Shown: one piece after another, positions 39,219 to 51,122 of the stretch
Layout of the letters: every line of letters begins with the position of its first letter
Position numbering within the stretch: position 1 is the stretch's first letter
Assembly (NCBI GenBank): GCA_963556195.1
Contig: CAUVYP010000250.1
Span: forward strand, 19,001-83,000
DNA from: Sepiola atlantica
Taxonomy: Eukaryota; Mollusca; Cephalopoda; Sepiida; Sepiolidae
Direction of reading: 5' to 3'
DNA length: 64,000 bases
The notes under the pieces: generated by a model
The model's input: the letters and a program-made list of their open reading frames with translations, nothing else
What the model was told of the DNA's origin: nothing
Database searches by the model: none
Program-made: the position numbers and the translations under genes

Positions 39219-41078
39219 TTAGTGCGATTTAAAAGGTATATCGCTTGTGTTAATAACTTCCACATTCATAAAAATTGTGCTACGAAACTTTGCAGACATT
39301 AGCCGACACACATTTTCTACTGAAGTACGAAGTTTCAGAAGTTCAGCTCTTGTACTCCCGGAGATATGTCGATACAAACTGAATACGCAAAACATCAACA
39401 AAATTTAGTGCGATTTTAAGTTGATATCGCTTTTGTTTATAACTTCCACATTTATAATAATTGTGCTCCGAAACTTTGCAGACATTAGCCGACACACATT
39501 TTCTACTGAAGTACGCAGTTTCAGAAGTTCAGCCCTTGTACTCCCGGAGATATGTCGATACAAACTGAATACGCAAAACATCAACAAAATTTAATGCGAT
39601 TTAAAAGGTATATCGCTTTTGTTAATAACTTCCACATTTATAAGAATTGTGCTCCGAAACTTTGCAGACATTAGCGGACACAGATTTTCTACTGTAGTAA
39701 TAAGTTTCAGAAGTTCAGCTCTAGTACTCCCGGAGATATGTCGATACAAACTGAATACGCAAAACATCAACAAAATTTAGTGCGATTTTAAGTTGATATC
39801 GCTTTTGTTTATAACTTCCACATTTATAAGAATTGTGCTCCGAAACTTTGCAGACAATAGCGGACACACATTTTCTACTGAAGTACGAAGTTTCAGAAGT
39901 TCAGCGTTTGTACTCCCGGAGATATGTCGATACAAACTGAATACGCAAAACATAAACAAAATTTAGTGCGATTTAAAGTTGATATCGCTTTTGTTAATAA
40001 CTTCCACATTTATAAGAATTGTGCTCCGAAACTTTGCAGACAATAGCGGACACAGATTTTCTACTGAAGTACCAAGTTTCAGAAGTTCAGCTCTAGTACT
40101 CCCGGAGATATGTCGATACAAACTGAATACGCAAAACATCAACAAAATTTAGTGCGATTTAAAAGGTATATCGCTTGTGTTAATAACTTCCACATTCATA
40201 AAAATTGTGCTACGAAACTTTGCAGACATTAGCCGACACACATTTTCTACTGAAGTACGAAGTTTCAGAAGTTACGCTCTTGTACTCCCGGAGATATGTC
40301 GATACAAACTGAATACGCAAAACATCAACAAAATTTAGTGCGATTTTAAGTTGATATCGCTTTTGTTTATAACTTCCACATTTATAAGAATTGTGCTCTG
40401 AAACTTTGCAGACATTAGCCGACACACATTTTCTACTGAAGTACGCAGTTTCAGAAGTTCAGCCCTTGTACTCCCGGAGATATGTCGATACAAACTGAAT
40501 ACGCAAAACATCAACAAAATTTAGTGCGATTTAAAAGGTATATCGCTTTTGTTAATAACTTCCACATTTATAAGAATTGTGCTCCGAAACTTTGCAGACA
40601 TTAGCGGACACAGATTTTCTACTGTAGTAATAAGTTTCAGAAGTTCAGCTCTAGTACTCCCGGAGATATGTCGATAAAAACTGAATACGCAAAACATCAA
40701 CAAAATTTAGTGCGATTTTAAGTTGATATCGCTTTTGTTTATAACTTCCACATTTATAAGAATTGTGCTCCGAAACTTTGCAGACAATAGCGGACACACA
40801 TTTTCTACTGAAGTACGAAGTTTCAGAAGTTCAGCTTTTGTACTCCCGGAGATATGTCGATACAAACTGAATACGCAAAACATAAACAAAATTTAGTGCG
40901 ATTTAAAGTTGATATCGCTTTTGTTAATAACTTCCACATTTATAAGAATTGTGCTCCGAAACTTTGCAGACATTAGCGGACACACATTTTCTACTGAAGT
41001 ACCAAGTTTCAGAAGTTCAGCTCTTGTACTCCCGGAGATATGTCGATACAAACTGAATACGCAAAACATCAACAAAAT
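39219..41078. repeat. 5-monomer block (930 bp) x2, copies 2 and 3
   Basis: 39219-40148 and 40149-41078 repeat the order of 37545-38474 in direct tandem. Shared marks are attcataaaaattg and ctgtagtaataag. Private changes include gttacgctc near 40273 and cagcgtttg near 39902. Confidence 0.87.
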
Positions 41079-42008
41079 TTAGTGCGATTTTAAGTTGATA
41101 TCGCTTTTGTTTATAACTTCCACATTTATAAGAATTGTGCTCTGAAACTTTGCAGACATTAGTAGACACACATTCTCTTCTGAAGTACCTAGTTTCAGAA
41201 GTTCAGCTCTTGTACTCCCGGAGATATGTCGATACAAACTGAATACGCAAAACATCAACAAAATTTAGTGCGATTTAAAAGGTATATCGCTTGTGTTAAT
41301 AACTTCCACATTTATAAGAATTGTGCTCCGAAACTTCGCAGACATTAGCCGACACACATTTTCTACTGAAGTACGCAGTTTCAGAAGTTCAGCCCTTGTA
41401 CTCCCGGAGATATGTCGATACAAACTGAATACGCAAAACATCAACAAAATTTAGTGCGATTTGAAAGGTATATCGCTTTTGTTAATAACTTCCACATTTA
41501 TAAGAATTGTGCTCCGAAACTTTGCAGACATTAGCGGACACAGATTTTCTACTGTAGTAATAAGTTTCAGAAGTTCAGCTCTAGTACTCCCGGAGATATG
41601 TCGATACAAACTGAATACGCAAAACATCAACAAAATTTAGTGCGATTTTAAGTTGATATCGCTTTTGTTTATAACTTCCACATTTATAAGAATTGTGCTC
41701 CGAAACTTTGCAGACAATAGCGGACACACATTTTCTACTGAAGTACCAAGTTTCAGAAGTTCAGCTCTTGTACTCCCGGAGATATGTCGATACAAACTGA
41801 ATACGCAAAACATCAACAAAATTTAGTGCGATTTTAAGTTGATATCGCTTTTGTTTATAACTTCCACATTTATGAGAATTGTGCTCCGAAACTTTGCAGA
41901 CAATAGCGGACACACATTTTCTACTGAAGTACCAAGTTTCAGAAGTTCAGCTCTTGTACTCCCGGAGATATGTCGATACAAACTGAATACGCAAAACATC
42001 AACAAAAT
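41079..42008. repeat. Partial fourth copy and transition
   Basis: These five units hold another ctgtagtaataag unit at 41451, 930 bases after the previous one. Neighbouring units are changed: 41079 has agtagacac and ctcttctgaag, while 41637 and 41823 are class B units with caatag. It joins the 5-mer region to the next 9-mer. Confidence 0.7.
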
Positions 42009-45000
42009 TTAGTGCGATTTTAAGTTGATATCGCTTTTGTTTATAACTTCCACATTTATAAGAATTGTGCTCCGAAACTTTGCAGACATTAGCCGACACA
42101 CATTTTCTACTGAAGTACGCAGTTTCAGAAGTTCAGCCCTTGTACTCCCGGAGATATGTCGATACAAACTGAATACGCAAAACATCAACAAAATTTAGTG
42201 CGATGTAAAAGGTATATCGCTTGTGTTAATAACTTCCACATTTATAAGAATTGTGCTATGAAACTTTGCAGACATTAGCCGACACACATTTTCCACTGAA
42301 GTACGAAGTTTCAGAAGTTCAGCTCTTGTACTCCCGGAGATATGTCGATACAAACTGAATACGCAAAACATCAACAAAATTTAGTGCGATTTTAAGTTGA
42401 TATCGCTTTTGTTTATAACTTCCACATTTATAAGAATTGTGCTCCGAAACTTTGCAGACAATAGCGGACACACATTTTCTACTGAAGTACGAAGTTTCAG
42501 AAGTTCAGCTTTTGTACTCCCGGAGATATGTCGATACAAACTGAATACGCAAATCATCAACAAAATTTAGTGCGATTTAAAGTTGATATCGCTTTTGTTA
42601 ATAACTTCCACATTTATAAGAATTGTGCTCCGAAACTTTGCAGACATTAGCGGACACACATTTTCTACTGAAGTACCAAGTTTCAGAAGTTCAGCTCTTG
42701 TACTCCCGGAGATATGTCGATACAAACTGAATACGCAAAACATCAACAAAATTTAGTGCGATTTTAAGTTGATATCGCTTTTGTTTATAACTTCCACATT
42801 TATAAGAATTGTGCTCTGAAACTTTGCAGACATTAGCGGACACACATTCTCTACTGAAGTACCTAGTTTCAGAAGTTCAGCTCTTGTACTCCCGGAGATA
42901 TGTCGATACAAACTGAATACGCAAAACATCAACAAAATTTAGTGCGATTTAAAAGGTATATCGCTTGTGTTAATAACTTCCACATTTATAAGAATTGTGC
43001 TCCGAAACTTTGCAGACATTAGCGGACACAGATTTTCTACTGTAGTAATAAGTTTCAGAAGTTCAGCTCTAGTACTCCCGGAGATATGTCGATACAAACT
43101 GAATACGCAAAACATCAACAAAATTTAGTGCGATTTTAAGTTGATATCGCTTTTGTTTATAACTTCCACATTTATGAGAATTGTGCTCCGAAAGTTTGCA
43201 GACAATAGCGGACACACATTTTCTACTGAAGTACCAAGTTTCAGAAGTTCAGCTCTTGTACTCCCGGAGATATGTCGATACAAACTGAATACGCAAAACA
43301 TCAACAAAATTTAGTGCGATTTAAAAGGTATATCGCTTGTGTTAATAACTTCCACATTTATAAGAATTGTGCTCCGAAACTTTGCAGACATTAGCGGACA
43401 CACATTTTCTACTGAAGTACCAAGTTTCAGAAGTTCAGCTCTTGTACTCCCGGAGATATGTCGATACAAACTGAATACGCAAAACATCAACAAAATTTAG
43501 TGCGATTTAAAAGGTATATCGCTTGTGTTAATAACTTCCACATTTATAAGAATTGTGCTACGAAACTTTGCAGACATTAGCCGACACACATTTTCTACTG
43601 AAGTACGAAGTTTCAGAAGTTCAGCTCTTGTACTCCCGGAGATATGTCGATACAAACTGAATACGCAAAACATCAACAAAATTTAGTGCGATTTTAAGTT
43701 GATATCGCTTTTGTTTATAACTTCCACATTTATAAGAATTGTGCTCCGAAACTTTGCAGACATTAGCCGACACACATTTTCAACTGAAGTACGCAGTTTC
43801 AGAAGTTCAGCCCTTGTACTCCCGGAGATATGTCGATACAAACTGAATACGCAAAACATCAACAAAATTTAGTGCGATGTAAAAGGTATATCGCTTGTGT
43901 TAATAACTTCCACATTTATAAGAATTGTGCTACGAAACTTTGCAGACATTAGCCGACACACATTTTCCACTGAAGTACGAAGTTTTAGAAGTTCAGCTCT
44001 TGTACTCCCGGAGATATGTCGATACAAACTGAATACGCAAAACATCAACAAAATTTAGTGCGATTTTAAGTTGATATCGCTTTTGTTTATAACTTCCACA
44101 TTTATAAGAATTGTGCTCCGAAACTTTGCAGACAATAGCGGACACACATTTTCTACTGAAGTACGAAGTTTCAGAAGTTCAGCTTTTGTACTCCCGGAGA
44201 TATGTCGATACAAACTGAATACGCAAAACATCAACAAAATTTAGTGCGATTTAAAGTTGATATCGCTTTTGTTAATAACTTCCACATTTATAAGAATTGT
44301 GCTCCGAAACTTTGCAGACATTAGCGGACACACATTTTCTACTGAAGTACCAAGTTTCAGAAGTTCAGCTCTTGTACTCCCGGAGATATGTCGATACAAA
44401 CTGAATACGCAAATTATCAACAAAATTTAGTGCGATTTTAAGTTGATATCGCTTTTGTTTATAACTTCCACATCTATAAGAATTGTGCTCTGAAACTTTG
44501 CAGACATTAGCGGACACACATTCTCTACTGAAGTACCTAGTTTCAGAAGTTCAGCTCTTGTACTCCCGGAGATATGTCGATACAAACTGAATACGCAAAA
44601 CATCAACAAAATTTAGTGCGATTTAAAAGGTATATCGCTTGTGTTAATAACTTCCACATTTATAAGAATTGTGCTCCGAAACTTTGCAGACATTAGCGGA
44701 CACACATTTTTTACTGAAGTACCAAGTTTCAGAAGTTCAGCTCTTGTACTCCCGGAGATATGTCGATACAAACTGAATACGCAAAACATCAACAAAATTT
44801 AGTGCGATTTTAAGTTGATATCGCTTTTGTTTATAACTTCCACATTTATGAGAATTGTGCTCCGAAACTTTGCAGACAATAGCGGACACACATTTTCTAC
44901 TGAAGTACCAAGTTTCAGAAGTTCAGCTCTTGTACTCCCGGAGATATGTCGATACAAACTGAATACGCAAAACATCAACAAAATTTAGTGCGATTTAAAA

Positions 45001-45356
45001 GGTATATCGCTTGTGTTAATAACTTCCACATTTATAAGAATTGTGCTCCGAAACTTTGCAGACATTAGCGGACACACATTTTCTACTGAAGTACCAAGTT
45101 TCAGAAGTTCAGCTCTTGTACTCCCGGAGATATGTCGATACAAACTGAATACGCAAAACATCAACAAAATTTAGTGCGATTTAAAAGGTATATCGCTTGT
45201 GTTAATAACTTCCACATTTATAAGAATTGTGCTCCGAAACTTTGCAGACATTAGCGGACACACATTTTTTACTGAAGTACGAAGTTTCAGAAGTTAAGCT
45301 CTTGTACTCCCGGAGATATGTCGATACAAACTGAATACGCAAAACATCAACAAAAT
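42009..45356. repeat. 9-monomer HOR (1674 bp) x2
   Basis: 42009-43682 repeats at 43683-45356. Marks are gcgatgtaaaagg (42204/43878), a unit with tttgta, an A unit, a B unit with gctctgaaac plus acattctctac, and a B unit with tatgagaattg. One position differs by a whole monomer type: 42939 carries ctgtagtaataag whereas its partner at 44613 carries acattttttac, a local replacement by conversion or unequal exchange. Confidence 0.83.
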
Positions 45357-46658
45357 TTAGTGCGATTTTAAGTTGATATCGCTTTTGTTTATAACTTCCA
45401 CATTTATAAGAATTGTGCTCCGAAACTTTGCAGACATTAGCCGACACACATTTTTAACTGAAGTACGCAGTTTCAGAAGTTCAGCCCTTGTACTCCCGGA
45501 GATATGTCGATACAAACTGAATACGCAAAACATCAACAAAATTTAGTGCGATTTAAAAGGTATATCGCTTGTGTTAATAACTTCCACATTTATAAGAATT
45601 GTGCTACGAAACTTTGCAGACATTAGCCGACACACATTTTCCACTGAAGTACCAAGTTTCAGAAGTTCAGCTCTTGTACTCCCGGAGATATGTCGATACA
45701 AACTGAATACGCAAAACATCAACAAAATTTAGTGCGATTTAAAGTTGATATCGCTTTTGTTAATAACTTCCACATTTATGAGAATTGTGCTCCGAAACTT
45801 TGCAGACAATAGCGGACACACATTTTCTACTGAAGTACCAAGTTTCAGAAGTTCAGCTCTTGTACTCCCGGAGATATGTCGATACAAACTGAATACGCAA
45901 AACATCAACAAAATTTAGTGCGATTTAAAAGGTATATCGCTTGTGTTAATAACTTCCACATTTATAAGAATTGTGCTCCGAAACTTTGCAGACATTAGCG
46001 GACACACATTTTCTACTGAAGTACCAAGTTTCAGAAGTTCAGCTCTTGTACTCCCGGAGATATGTCGATACAAACTGAATACGCAAAACATCAACAAAAT
46101 TTAGTGCGATTTAAAAGGTATATCGCTTGTGTTAATAACTTCCACATTTATAAGAATTGTGCTCCGAAACTTTGCAGACATTAGCGGACACACATTTTTT
46201 ACTGAAGTACGAAGTTTCAGAAGTTAAGCTCTTGTACTCCCGGAGATATGTCGATACAAACTGAATACGCAAAACATCAACAAAATTTAGTGCGATTTTA
46301 AGTTGATATCGCTTTTGTTTATAACTTCCACATTTATAAGAATTGTGCTCCGAAACTTTGCAGACATTAGCCGACACACATTTTTAACTGAAGTACGCAG
46401 TTTCAGAAGTTCAGCCCTTGTACTCCCGGAGATATGTCGATACAAACTGAATACGCAAAACATCAACAAAATTTAGTGCGATTTAAAAGGTATATCGCTT
46501 GTGTTAATAACTTCCACATTTATAAGAATTGTGCTACGAAACTTTGCAGACATTAGCCGACACACATTTTCCACTGAAGTACCAAGTTTCAGAAGTTCAG
46601 CTCTTGTACTCCCGGAGATATGTCGATACAAACTGAATACGCAAAACATCAACAAAAT
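44799..46658. repeat. 5-monomer HOR (930 bp) x2
   Basis: Units 44799-45728 repeat at 45729-46658. The third unit has gttaagctc (45293/46223) and the fourth has atttttaactg. The first unit differs at its start, class B at 44799 but class A at 45729, marking the exchange point. Confidence 0.88.
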
Positions 46659-46844
46659 TTAGTGCGATTTAAAGTTGATATCGCTTTTTTTTATAACTTC
46701 CACATTTATAAGAATTGTGCTCCGAAACTTTGCAGACAATAGCGGACACACATTTTCTACTGAAGTACGAAGTCTCAGAAGTTCAGCTTTTGTACTCCCG
46801 GAGATATGTCGATACAAACTGAATACGCAAAACATCAACAAAAT
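46287..46844. repeat. Three-monomer block with T8 run, copy 1
   Basis: A B unit with atttttaactg, a C unit, and a unit whose ttttgttt is changed to eight T (near 46685) together with aagtctcag. The same block is at 47589-48146 and 49635-50192, spaced 7 and then 11 monomers. Confidence 0.85.
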
Positions 46845-47588
46845 TTAGTGCGATTTAAAAGGTATATCGCTTGTGTTAATAACTTCCACATTCATAAGAA
46901 TTGTGCTCCGAAACTTTGCAGACATTAGCGGACACACATTTTTTACTGAAGTACCAAGTTTCAGAAGTTCAGCTCTTGTACTCCCGGAGATATGTCGATA
47001 CAAACTGAATACGCAAAACATCAACAAAATTTAGTGCGATTTAAAAGGTATATCGCTTGTGTTAATAACTTCCACATTTATAAGAATTGTGCTACGAAAC
47101 TTTGCAGACATTAGCCGACACACATTTTCCACTGAAGTACCAAGTTTCAGAAGTTCAGCTCTTGTACTCCCGGAGATATGTCGATACAAACTGAATACGC
47201 AAAACATCAACAAAATTTAGTGCGATTTTAAGTTGATATCGCTTTTGTTTATAACTTCCACATTTATAAGAATTGTGCTCTGAAACTTTGCAGACAATAG
47301 CGGACACACATTTTCTATTGAAGTACCATGTTTCAGAAGTTCAGCTCTTGTACTCCCACAGATATGTCGATACAAACTGAATACGCAAAACATCAACAAA
47401 ATTTAGTGCGATTTAAAAGGTATATCGCTTGTGTTAATAACTTCCACATTTATAAGAATTGTGCTCCGAAACTTTGCAGACATTAGCGGACACACATTTT
47501 CTACTGAAGTACCAAGTTTCAGAAGTTCAGCTCTTGTACTCCCGGAGATATGTCGATACAAACTGAATACGCAAAACATCAACAAAAT

Positions 47589-48332
47589 TTAGTGCGATTT
47601 TAAGTTGATATCGCTTTTGTTTATAACTTCCACATTTATAAGAATTGTGCTCCGAAACTTTGCAGACATTAGCCGACACACATTTTTAACTGAAGTACGC
47701 AGTTTCAGAAGTTCAGCCCTTGTACTCCCGGAGATATGTCGATACAAACTGAATACGCAAAACATCAACAAAATTTAGTGCGATTTAAAAGGTATATCGC
47801 TTGTGTTAATAACTTCCACATTTATAAGAATTGTGCTACGAAACTTTGCAGACATTAGCCGACACACATTTTCCACTGAAGTACCAAGTTTCAGAAGTTC
47901 AGCTCTTGTACTCCCGGAGATATGTCGATACAAACTGAATACGCAAAACATCAACAAAATTTAGTGCGATTTAAAGTTGATATCGCTTTTTTTTATAACT
48001 TCCACATTTATAAGAATTGTGCTCCGAAACTTTGCAGACAATAGCGGACACACATTTTCTACTGAAGTACGAAGTCTCAGAAGTTCAGCTTTTGTACTCC
48101 CGGAGATATGTCGATACAAACTGAATACGCAAAACATAAACAAAATTTAGTGCGATTTTAAGTTGATATCGCTTTTGTTTATAACTTCCACATTTATGAG
48201 AATTGTGCTCCGAAACTTTGCAGACAATAGCGGACACACATTTTCTACTGAAGTACCAAGTTTCAGAAGTTCAGCTCTTGTACTCCCGGAGATATGTCGA
48301 TACAAACTGAATACGCAAAACATCAACAAAAT
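47589..48332. repeat. T8 block, copy 2, plus following B unit
   Basis: The same three units, with the T8 run near 47987, followed by a class B tatgagaattg unit that is also shared with 50193. The preceding unit at 47217 is aberrant: ctattgaag, catgttt and cccacagat. Confidence 0.85.
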
Positions 48333-48518
48333 TTAGTGCGATTTAAAAGGTATATCGCTTGTGTTAATAACTTCCACATTTATAAGAATTGTGCTACGAA
48401 ACTTTGCAGACATTAGCCGACACACAGTTTCTACTGAAGTACGAAGTTTCAGAAGTTCAGCACTTGTACTCCGGGAGATATGTCGATACAAACTGAATAC
48501 GCAAAACATCAACAAAAT

Positions 48519-50006
48519 TTAGTGCGATTTAAAGTTGATATCGCTTTTGTTAATAACTTCCACATTTATAAGAATTGTGCTCCGAAACTTTGCAGACATT
48601 AGCGGACACACATTTTCTACTGAAGTACCAAGTTTCAGAAGTTCAGCTCTTGTACTCCCGGAGATATGTCGATACAAACTGAATACGCAAATTATCAACA
48701 AAATTTAGTGCGATTTTAAGTTGATATCGCTTTTGTTTATAACTTCCACATTTATAAGAATTGTGCTCTGAAACTTTGCAGACATTAGCGGACACACATT
48801 CTCTACTGAAGTACCTAGTTTCAGAAGTTCAGCTCTTGTATTCCCGGAGATATGTCGATACAAACTGAATACGCAAAACATCAACAAAATTTAGTGCGAT
48901 TTAAAAGGTATATCGCTTGTGTTAATAACTTCCACATTTATAAGAATTGTGCTCCGAAACTTTGCAGACATTAGCGGACACACATTTTTTACTGAAGTAC
49001 CAAGTTTCAGAAGTTCAGCTCTTGTACTCCCGGAGATATGTCGATACAAACTGAATACGCAAAACATCAACAAAATTTAGTGCGATTTTAAGTTGATATC
49101 GCTTTTGTTTATAACTTCCACATTTATGAGAATTGTGCTCCGAAACTTTGCAGAAAATAGCGGACACACATTTTCTACTGAAGTACCAAGTTTCAGAAGT
49201 TCAGCTCTTGTACTCCCGGAGATATGTCGATACAAACTGAATACGCAAAACATCAACAAAATTTAGTGCGATTTAAAAGGTATATCGCTTGTGTTAATAA
49301 CTTCCACATTTATAAGAATTGTGCTCCGAAACTTTGCAGACATTAGCGGACACACATTTTCTACTGAAGTACCAAGTTTCAGAAGTTCAGCTCTTGTACT
49401 CCCGGAGATATGTCGATACAAACTGAATACGCAAAACATCAACAAAATTTAGTGCGATTTAAAAGGTATATCGCTTGTGTTAATAACTTCCACATTTATA
49501 AGAATTGTGCTACGAAACTTTGCAGACATTAGCCGACACACAGTTTCTACTGATGTACGAAGTTTCAGAAGTTCAGCTCTTGTACTCCCGGAGATATGTC
49601 GATACAAACTGAATACGCAAAACATCAACAAAATTTAGTGCGATTTGAAGTTGATATCGCTTTTGTTTATAACTTCCACATTTATAAGAATTGTGCTCCG
49701 AAACTTTGCAGACATTAGCCGACACACATTTTTAACTGAAGTACGCAGTTTCAGAAGTTCAGCCCTTGTACTCCCGGAGATATGTCGATACAAACTGAAT
49801 ACGCAAAACATCAACAAAATTTAGTGCGATTTAAAAGGTATATCGCTTGTGTTAATAACTTCCACATTTATAAGAATTGTGCTACGAAACTTTGCAGACA
49901 TTAGCCGACACACATTTTCCACTGAAGTACCAAGTTTCAGAAGTTCAGCTCTTGTACTCCCGGAGATATGTCGATACAAACTGAATACGCAAAACATCAA
50001 CAAAAT
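48519..50006. repeat. 8-monomer block shared with 44241-45728
   Basis: This matches 44241-45728 at an offset of 4278 (23 monomers). Both start with a unit ending gcaaattatcaac (44411 and 48689), followed by the gctctgaaac/acattctctac, acattttttac and tatgagaattg units. It was duplicated, then separated by other HOR material. Confidence 0.82.
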
Positions 50007-50378
50007 TTAGTGCGATTTAAAGTTGATATCGCTTTTTTTTATAACTTCCACATTTATAAGAATTGTGCTCCGAAACTTTGCAGACAATAGCGGACACACA
50101 TTTTCTACTGAAGTACGAAGTCTCAGAAGTTCAGCTTTTGTACTCCCGGAGATATGTCGATACAAACTGAATACGCAAAACATAAACAAAATTTAGTGCG
50201 ATTTTAAGTTGATATCGCTTTTGTTTATAACTTCCACATTTATGAGAATTGTGCTCCGAAACTTTGCAGACAATAGCGGACACACATTTTCTACTGAAGT
50301 ACCAAGTTTCAGAAGTTCAGCTCTTGTACTCCCGGAGATATGTCGATACAAACTGAATACGCAAAACATCAACAAAAT
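49635..50378. repeat. T8 block, copy 3, plus following B unit
   Basis: The same four-unit order as 47589-48332, 11 monomers downstream, with the T8 run at about 50033-50040. The first unit begins gatttgaagttg, a private change. Confidence 0.85.
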
Positions 50379-51122
50379 TTAGTGCGATTTAAAAAGTATA
50401 TCGCTTGTGTTAATAACTTCCACATTTATAAGAATTGTGCTCCGAAACTTTGCAGACATTAGCGGACACACATTTTCTACTGAAGTACGAAGTTTCAGAA
50501 GTTCAGCTCTTGTACTCCCGGAGATATGTCGATACAAACTGAATACGCAAAACATCAACAAAATTTAGTGCGATTTAAAAGGTATATCGCTTGTGTTAAT
50601 AACTTCCACATTTATAAGAATTGTGCTACGAAACTTTGCAGACATTAGCCGACACACAGTTTCTACTGAAGTACGAAGTTTCAGAAGTTCAGCTCTTGTA
50701 CTCCCGGAGATATGTCGATACAAACTGAATACGCAAAACATCAACAAAATTTAGTGCGATTTTAAGTTGATATCGCTTTTGTTTATAACTTCCACATTTT
50801 TAAGAATTGTGCTCCGAAACTTTGCAGACATTAGCCGACACACATTTTCTACTGAAGTACGCAGTTTCAGAAGTTCAGCCCTTGTACTCCCGGAGATATG
50901 TCGATACAAACTGAATACGCAAAACATCAACAAAATTTAGTGCGATTTAAAAGGTATATCGCTTGTGTTAATAACTTCCACATTTATAAGAATTGTGCTA
51001 CGAAACTTTGCAGACATTAGCCGACACACATTTTCCACTGAAGTACCAAGTATGAGAAGTTCAGCTCTTGTACTCCCGGAGATATGTCGATACAAACTGA
51101 ATACGCAAAACATCAACAAAAT
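50379..51122. repeat. Monomeric stretch before the 14-mer
   Basis: Four units: 50379 (aaaaagtatatc), 50565 (cacacagtttctac, as at 48333 and 49449), 50751 (acatttttaag) and 50937 (caagtatgagaag). The last three resemble 53169-53726, so the 14-mer similarity begins about here. Confidence 0.7.
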
